From NCBI RefSeq assembly GCF_030936135.1, contig NC_082608.1, positions 6,173,035-6,237,034 of the forward strand: 64,000 bases of DNA, given 5' to 3'. How positions within the stretch are numbered: position 1 is the first letter of the stretch; the number at the start of each line of letters is the position of its first letter. A program made the position numbers and the translations under genes. This stretch comes from Gavia stellata (Eukaryota > Chordata > Aves > Gaviiformes > Gaviidae). The notes under the pieces were generated by a model. That model did no database searches and was not told the origin of the DNA. It worked only from the letters and a program-made list of their open reading frames with translations. This document shows positions 56,701-64,000 of the stretch, in pieces.

Positions 56701-59700
56701 TGGTAATGTACTTAGTTACAGTTGTGCAAACAATAACTATTAGCAGAGCTGAACAGACCTAGAAAAAAATTGCGTTTGGTCGGTGTTTGCTAAGGATTCT
56801 GCAGAACTGTTGGATTTTAGAACAATCCTTCTCTTCAGGTGCAGAGGAAACAATTTCATAAACATGAGTGTTGTTTGAGCTTTGGAAAATCAATAATAAA
56901 GCTTTTATATCGTAGTTTAATGTTTCTTTCGTTTGGTATATGGATGTGTGTACACAGTGTTCCTTAAAAATTAAACTTAGCATCAGTCTGTGTTGTAGCT
57001 ACATAATTAGGTTGCAGCTCTTTTTGGTTTGCCCTTGTATATTTTTTTCTCTCTTCATGGTAAAATCTGTTGCTGTCAATTGATATCTGTGAATGCAAAG
57101 AATTCTTGTCTTTCCAAACAGCAAGGATCTTTTCTTAAAAGGAGAGCTCTTTACACCATTCGGTTCATGTTTATTTAAAAGCTTAAAATCATTAGACCAA
57201 ATCTCACTTTTTGTCCAACAGAAAATTGATTTTTCTAACAAAAATGGTGTGGGCCTGAAAGAGAATATTCAGAAATATGCAAACAAGCAGAGATAGAAAT
57301 CTGTTTGAGCAGCTGAACAAAGCAATCAAATTTTCCCCATTGAAAGTTTATTTAGCTTCACTGTGAACATTTTTGAACAAAATTACAAACTGCTGTTAGT
57401 GAAATACTTCTTTTTATAGGGAAAAGGGTATTCTTTTTAAGCAGAACTATTTTTAATGCTCTCCATTTTTCTGCCAGGTCTTATATTTACAAAATAAAGC
57501 ACATTGTAAATATTGAACAATACACAGATACATTTCCTAACAGTTTATAGTACACTGCATATTCTGGGTGGGTTCCAAGCAGTGATTAGTATAAATGATA
57601 TGCCAATCAAAATTATTTTTGCAACTATAACCTGTTATAATGCAGTCTCTTATCTGAAGCGTCAACTTGATATAAGCCAGATCTCTTTTCTTAGGCTTTA
57701 ACTCTTACATGTATAATTTCCCTTGTCCTGAACTAATCCTGCTTCTGTCCCGTAAGCTTCTCGGTAGTGCACGACAGCAAAGCGTAATTGATCTACCGGT
57801 TACATAAATCTTAATCATCACTGCTTCCATTAGGTCATGTGCATTTTGTTCCTTAGTCAGGAGTGAATTGTGTACAGAATGTCTGACATACTTCAATGAG
57901 TAAATAAGATCTGTAAATGTCCAGCATGGCCCTTCCAAGCCAGTTTTCTAATAATTCAGCTTCTGTGTAAAAGCTGACTTTTCCAAAAGAGTCCCCTGTA
58001 GCCAGCAAGATGATTACTGAAAATTTGACCATTTCTCGTGGTAAATAAATGTGAGCTTTCACAACGTGCCAGGTTTGTCATTACAGCTAGCTTAAGGAGT
58101 TCCTTCCTCCACTCTTCATTCCTAGCCCTAGATGAAAAAGAAACTTGAATTGCATTTACCTCCCCAAATCCTAGCAAGGTTGGTGTTTCATTTTTGCAGT
58201 GGGACCTCAAAAACACTTGTATCAGCATAAGCAAAGGGATACTGAATTACAGAGCGAATAACTAAATAAGCAAGTGGGTGGAGGCTTGAAGCATGATGCC
58301 CATGAGATCTTCTCCGGAACCTGAGGTCACTTAATAACGTGGCTGCAGGTGGCAGCGCTGACATCGTGACTTGGAGTCACTGGAATGTCCTTTAGTTTGG
58401 TTCCCACTGCTGCTGATAGCTGAAATTGAATCCTGCATAGAACCATTTTATGGAAGCTGGAGATGCTGTAAATCTCCTTCGTTGTTGTCGATGATCATTC
58501 GAAATGTTGATGGCTCTGTTTAGATGACCCGAGAACTTCTGGTGTGAGGGGAGTGTGTGAAATTGCCATTTTTAGTTTCTACTAATAAAAAAATCCATTA
58601 ATGAGGTTGAAGCGCTGTGATATTCACAAGCTGAACACCATTCTGTATCTCTGAAGGAGACAGAGGTTACTGAGCCAGCAGCATGGATTGTGCTTCCAAG
58701 GGGATGAAGAGGCTGGAAAGGGGCCTGACTTCCCCCAAATTTACATTTACGGCACAAAACGGAGGAGTGAATTTGCATTTGAGAATGGTGCAGGGTTTAT
58801 AGAGACGTGCCATATTTACAGAGATTGGGTATTCTTTGAATTTAGTGTTCTGTTTGTGAAGCACTTAGTATATACATATCCCTAAGGAATGTAATCAATA
58901 CGTGCACCCTCGCTCACTCCTTATCCCCCTTTCACACATGCATGGTTAAGTATTACAACGTGGCAGAAACTTTTTTCTTATCGCAGAGGATGATATAGTT
59001 ATATGTTGACATGAAAATTGATAGCCCTTTTATTATTTTTTTTATAGTAGCTAGTTTAGCTACAGATGATATTCCAGTTCCTGGAATATAGCACACCACC
59101 ACCACCTGAATCAAATGGTACAGCCTGATTTATGTTGGCAAATAACCCTTCATCGTTTCTCTCCCCGGTGAGTGCCACTGCAGATTTCTGGTTTTCCTTG
59201 ATGACCCTTACACCAATTATTGTTTGCATTTTGATTTATGTGAGATGTGGGCGTTTTGGGTTTTGGTGTATATACATAGAAGCGGAGGTGTTTCTTATGT
59301 ACAAACCGCTGGTTGTACAGTTGGATGACGGTGAGAGTATAGTGCTGGAAGAGATTCTGGTGTCACTCGTAATCTGTCGTTGTTGGTTTCAGCGGTGGTA
59401 AGGAAGGTGCTGTACAGACATGTGTGAAGGATCATCGTGGCCTGTTACCCCAAGTTTCCCGTGGACGTGGACAACTGTTCCATGCTGTTGGGAAGGCAAA
59501 AACATAAGATTGTGTGGAAGACAAAGGACAAAGGCCTTTTTCTCTAGAACTATTAGTGGTCTGGAAATATGAGATTAACTTAAATTTCATATTCACTGTT
59601 ACAAGCTGTCCATTTTTTCAAAACATGAAAAAATGACATTTATATGAAAGTGTATGTAAATGCATATGCTTTGAATTGTTTCTAGATGCTCTCAAAATCA

Positions 59701-59930
59701 TGTTTTACAAGGTATCACAAACTTCTGAATCTTTTTTCTTTTAATTTTGAATACCTCTCCTTTGTTATGTGTTATGTCTTTCCTCAAAGTTTATTTTCGT
59801 CCCTTTTCTCTTACCAGTTTTCAGTCTATTTTTTCCTTATCTATCCGATAAGCTATTTTTTATTATCCTGCTCTGATAGTCATTGTCGTCTTATACCTTT
59901 CTATAGGCCTTTCTTCAACCCTTTCTCCGC
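53740..59930 (+). other. TOX3 intron 1 segment, nothing recognised
   Basis: AT-rich intronic DNA. A TATA run followed by GAGAGAGA lies at 55919-55944; a long pyrimidine-biased stretch covers about 59690-59935 and yields a hydrophobic 83-codon frame that is a composition artefact. No exon or RNA gene supported. Confidence 0.5.
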
Positions 59931-59933
59931 CTC

Positions 59934-59998
59934 CTAGTACCTAGCACTTGTACATCATTTTATAGCACTTCTATATCATTTTATTCCTCTCAAAACCA
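59934..59998 (-). repeat. Possible MIR relic
   Basis: 'agtacctagcacttgtacat' and 'agcacttctatatcatttta' with 'ttcctctcaaaacc' resemble the reverse MIR end (gccaggcactgtgctaagcgctttacatgcattatctcatttaatcctcacaac). The order fits but similarity is moderate. Confidence 0.35.
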
Positions 59999-59999
59999 G

Positions 60000-62900
60000 A
60001 CTATGTATATAGTATTTGATAACTCAGTTCTCCCATTAAAATACATATATATATTTTAAGTTGTTCATAACCACTTTTGAAAATACTGCTGAGCAACCTT
60101 GTTTTGATTAGCAAAGGAAATCTCTTTCACTGGAGAACTGTTGTAATAATTCCAGGGCAGATCAGGCAAGCAATTACCAGCAAAACTATTATCTTGAGGA
60201 TGGTTTTGTTTCAGTTAGGGATTTTTTAAGTTTAAAAATCACTGGACAATAAAATATTATCAGAAACTATTCTGGATGCTTGTACAAATGAAGAGGAAGT
60301 CATGATTTATAATAACATTTAGTTTTTACTGTGGCAAATTAGTTATTTCCCCACCCTTGGTTGGTATTTTCCTCTTTTGGTGGCAAGAGAGCTGCCAGAG
60401 CATCACATGCTATTCCTCTGTTCCTGCCTTCTTCGGTGCATTCCCACTAACAGTGTGCAGTGTCTCCCAATTCAGGTAAAAAAAATGACTGAGAAATTTT
60501 ATGGTAGAGCAAAATCTCCCCAGTTTTGCAGACAGTGAAGCAACCAACCTTGTGGATTTCCTGTGATTTGTTCTTACTGTGAACTTCTAAAGCAATTTTC
60601 ATGTTTCATGCTCCCTTGCATGGTTTTGCATCCTTTCCCTTGCTCAACAGAACTGGACGTGGGATTAGTAGTTCTCAACTCCTATGCAACTTTGATATCA
60701 CAGAAACATAGTCTGTCAGTGTCATAAAACGTCACTAAAGTTATTATGTGATCCAAAATATAATATAGTAATGAGACAGCTTTAGCCCTGGGTATTTGGG
60801 GAAAAAGCCCCAAATACAGAGGATTTTCTGAAGGTGCACTGAGTCCAGGTCTCACTTCTTCTATGCAAAGATTTCTGATCTTTGGGAAATTTTCTATTTT
60901 AAAAGTGGGATGGAATGATAAGGTTCAAGATACAAAATAAACATGACCGAACTCCCAGTAGTTATCAGCTGGTGTAACAGGCATCTCTCTGCCAGAAGCA
61001 CACAGTTACAGGACAAAGTATTATTTGGTTCCATCAGAATGGTTTCTGTTTCAAAAACAGTCTCAGAGACTCCCCAAGAAATGTTTCCGTAGAGCTCAGA
61101 TCACCATCATGCCATCAGCTGATAAGGAAAACTTAAGAGTCCTACATGGACATAAGCTGGTGACTTTTCTCATTTGAGCTCCAATTATTAACCTGGCTTG
61201 TAATTAATTCCTAGGAGTATCTTGCATAGTTTCTCAACATTCAGACAAAGAAGGTTCATGAAGAGATTACAGCTAATTCATGCATCTAGTTTGAATTCAT
61301 ACTAAAGCTAAATCTGATTATTTTACATTCAACTAAGTAGCATTCAACTTCCTGAACATCTTTGGTGTGAATAGCGTAAGACGCTGAATTGTCTCAGTCT
61401 ACTAAATTAGGAGGATATTTTCAGAGCGTGTGTTGTGACCTGTGAAACAGCTCGGCAGCAGCAATGTTACTAGGATCTGGTGTCTCTTATACTTCAATAA
61501 AAGAAACCCAAGAATTTGCATGTATCAAAGCTCAGGTTTGCTTACATCAAGACGTGAAGTGTAGGACTTGACTGGTCAAGAGAGCTTTTATTACCATTTT
61601 TAGGCATCTATTTTAAAACATTGGGTTTTTTCTGTGGCATCTGAAAATTACGAGGAGAGATTACATTACTGAGATGCCTGGTGTACTTTTTAATATGCAC
61701 TTAATTCTAGCGCTAATTAGTCGTTAGTATTTTGAACCGTCAGTGGTGAAGATCACCTGAGGATTCGAGAGGCCATGGCTTCCATGTGGTGCTAGACATT
61801 TCCAGCCCTGCATTTGTGAGGCTATTGGTCAGGTTGCATTTGAAGTAAGATTATAAACAGAGCAACCTGATTTTTCTTAAGCAGCATTAATTTGCTTAAT
61901 GTAAGTTTTCAGTATTTTAACGTTAGGGGTTTCATGTGTGGTTTTTTGGGGTTTTTTTGTTTTGTTTTTTTAATTACTGGGAGTGATGGTTTTGTTTGAA
62001 GCTTTAGTCATTTCACTCGTCATAAATGGAATTTGCCGTGTACCCTTTGTGTGTCCTCAACTCTCAGCAGAACCTCAGGGGCTGCAATCAATATCAGAAG
62101 TAATTTCTGTGCCCACTTACCAGAAGAAATACACTGACCCAATTAAGTGAAGAAAATGCTAGACTGTAGCAATGGATGAAAATGCAATTAAAGTAGGTTA
62201 CTCACCTACAAAATAAAGTTTCTGCTGCCCAAAACGTTGCCTTTAGGTTGGTATGAAACAGTGGGAAGCTAAAGGTAGCTAAATCAAGCCTGATTAGTCT
62301 CAGTGGCATAAATTAGGAATACAAGCTAGCATGAGGGATTATTCCACTCTTAAATTTAATTCTTCTCTACTGTTATTGCAGAGCATTGCATCCAATTCAA
62401 TCTTGCATGTTTAAATAAAGTTAGTTGTTGCTGAAGACTCTCCAGAGGCCTCCCTGCTGTGGGATTTGTAATCCAGCCCCAACTCAAAATAGCGGAGAAA
62501 CTCTTCGGGTTTAAGGTTGATGTAAGATAGAGAAAGAGGAGGAAGCGATGTGTTATGTGCCCGTTTCCGACATGCATCTACAATCTGTACCATTGACACA
62601 CATATTTTTTCCAAATTGGAAAACCTCTTCGTCTGAGGAAAGTTCCCGAACCTTGTGCCTGTCAGGCAGTTTCTTGTAGAACCCCTTCTCCTACACGGTT
62701 AGCGCATGAAATCCTTGAGGCTCCCCTGTGCCTTCCTGGACTTGCCAGGAGTAGAAGGGCATTGCCTGTTGCGTGCTGCAGCTTAGAGCTTTGGTTGGGG
62801 GTAACCGTCGCTGACTGGGGCGCCGGAGCTGGTGTGTTCCTGGGTGGCTTTTCTCTCCTTCTCATTCGGGTATGCGTGCGAGAAGAGCAGAGTTATACCC

Positions 62901-63745
62901 TACAGACTGTCTTTGCAATAGACGGCTTGCTTTGTAGAGCCTTGCATATAATGAAGTAGAGTTAATACAGACTTTTAAAAAAGTGCTTTTTTTCTATTTG
63001 ATTATGATTAGTATTTCTAAAGTGGAAAGTATTTAATTTCAGCAAAAATCGCAGGAACCCATCGTATCAACATGACTGAGAATTGAGATGTTTAAGATTT
63101 TATGCATGTACTGATTTTAGCCTGAAAGTGTCTTGACTAATCCTCCATTATGATTATTATAAAATGTCTACATCTGCTTCACCCTTTCTCTATCAATTTT
63201 ATATTTAAAACTTGATATAATTTGCTAGTGTAGTAGAGCTGAATCATAGTCTAGAATGGAATTTACGATTTTCACTGGAGTGAGTGAAATTTGATATAAG
63301 ATTCTAAGAAAAGCTACTTACAGCCCAATTGCAGTATAATCACATCACTTTAAATCCGTGTGAGAAAATGTTACCGTAATCTTGAATATAGTGATCTAAA
63401 ACTATTTCTTGGGATTCTAAGAATAAAATGCTGTCATTATGTTAAGAAATGCTTAGATTCAATGCTTAGACAGTTTATATAAAATAAATATGAGGGGGTA
63501 GACATGATTAACACCTTGGTTGTATGAACTTAATGCCTCAAAGAGGAAGGTGAAACAGAAATGTTCATATGGTGAAAACAGTTCTGTATTTATGCGTGTT
63601 GTCCCCCCCCAAAAAAACCCCCAACCAACTATTAAAATAACCCTTACAGCAGTTAAAAATAAACTGTTGGGGGCAAAAGGGTACTCAAATAGAGGTGTAG
63701 AGTTGTCTTATACCCCTGCTGGGGGGTGTTAAAGAAGGGCCCTTA
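60000..63745 (+). other. TOX3 intron 1 segment, nothing recognised
   Basis: AT-rich DNA with a G-punctuated T tract at 61940-61972 and a C/A tract (C8A7C5) at 63603-63622. No exon, RNA gene or repeat family supported. Confidence 0.5.
60792..60817. repeat. Perfect 10-bp hairpin, 6-base loop
   Basis: GTATTTGGGG (60792-60801) and CCCCAAATAC (60808-60817) are exact reverse complements around AAAAAG. Short but perfect; not linked to any recognised element. Confidence 0.85.
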
Positions 63746-63749
63746 ATAC

Positions 63750-63960
63750 TGAGCTTGGTGTATGAGGGCAGGAGGGGCCATGGGGCTGCTCTCCCTCCGG
63801 ACCTCGCTGGCTTCCAGGTCCCGTGTGTGCCGGAGGGCTCCTGTCCCTGAGCGGGGCACGAGCTAGCGGCCTCCAGTCACGGCAGCACGTGCTGGCATCG
63901 CTGCTCCTATCGCGCCCCGAGGGGCGTGGGAAGGTGGATTGGAGGGGCAGCCCCAGAATC
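63750..63960. promoter_or_regulatory. GC-rich islet with a palindromic CACGTG E-box
   Basis: About 210 bases near the right edge are GC-rich with many CpGs. They include the perfect 12-base palindrome CAGCACGTGCTG (63883-63894), a canonical CACGTG site of the USF/MYC type. Its role is not visible; intronic enhancer and GC-biased gene-conversion patch are both possible. Confidence 0.4.
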
Positions 63961-64000
63961 AGTCCACAGCCTTGGTTCGGGTCTGTCTTGCAAGTTATTT

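Larger units (their letters stand above)
22496..64000 (+). other. TOX3: TOX3 intron 1 (5' part, runs off the window)
   Basis: The intron begins at the GTGATT donor directly after exon 1 and no acceptor plus exon 2 was found before the right edge, so it is longer than 41.5 kb. I looked for a segment encoding the next TOX3 residues (FGNNNNYMNMAEA as remembered from mammals) and found none. A very long first intron agrees with the mammalian gene, which spans over 100 kb. The content is AT-rich with sparse, old repeats; individual relics are listed separately. Confidence 0.85.

Noticed and set aside
59686..59937. Hydrophobic 83-codon frame
   Set aside because: Comes from a pyrimidine-rich stretch; phenylalanine/serine/leucine-rich frames are the normal result of T/C bias.
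22496..64000. TOX3 exon 2 (FGNNNNYMNMAEA segment) inside the window
   Set aside because: No stretch encoding this peptide with an AG acceptor was found on the plus strand, so the exon is taken to lie beyond the right edge.
1..64000. CRISPR array, operon, phage, plasmid or secondary-metabolite cluster
   Set aside because: No direct-repeat/spacer pattern, no closely packed same-strand genes and no ribosome-binding-site architecture; CpG island, splice donor and CR1 indicate a vertebrate nuclear genome.
1..64000. AATAAA words as polyadenylation signals
   Set aside because: Many copies occur in AT-rich DNA at background frequency, with no gene end to attach them to.

Overview
The window looks like a bird nuclear genome, non-coding over almost its whole length. 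It carries a diverged CR1 LINE fragment (the dominant avian retroposon), relics of ancient amniote MIR and CR1/L3 repeats, very few young repeats, an AT-rich background and one sharp CpG island. There is no prokaryotic, phage, plasmid or CRISPR architecture, and nearly all open frames of 60-140 codons are what chance allows in 64 kb.

One gene is recognisable. At 22394-22495 (+) lies the first coding exon of TOX3 (TOX high mobility group box family member 3), a nuclear HMG-box transcription regulator. It sits inside a CpG island of about 1.5 kb (roughly 21570-23070), ends on a phase-0 splice donor, and opens an intron that runs to the right edge (at least 41.5 kb). I found no second exon, so the HMG box and the glutamine-rich C-terminus lie outside the window.

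Layout: 1-21570 is 5' flanking/intergenic DNA with ancient repeat relics near 17.3, 17.75 and 18.3 kb and small GC-rich islets near 11.1-12.0 and 19.6 kb. 21570-23070 is the promoter CpG island, with GC-boxes, a G-quadruplex-prone run, pyrimidine tracts, one upstream AUG whose frame overlaps the TOX3 start, and a strong donor motif on the minus strand suggesting a divergent transcript. 22496-64000 is TOX3 intron 1, with a GC-rich islet at 25.4 kb, MIR relics (25.9, 44.8, 48.9 and possibly 59.9 kb), CR1/L3 relics (24.95, 26.0, 41.5 kb), a 5'-truncated CR1 copy (38.08-38.63 kb), a possible hAT terminus (53.35 kb) and several short perfect hairpins.

I found no evidence of a novel multi-gene system. 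The most useful leads concern the TOX3 promoter: the overlapping uORF, the possible divergent transcript, and a possible decayed counterpart of a mammalian alternative first exon at 24.0 kb. Repeat-family and ortholog statements rest on remembered consensus and protein sequences, not on a search.
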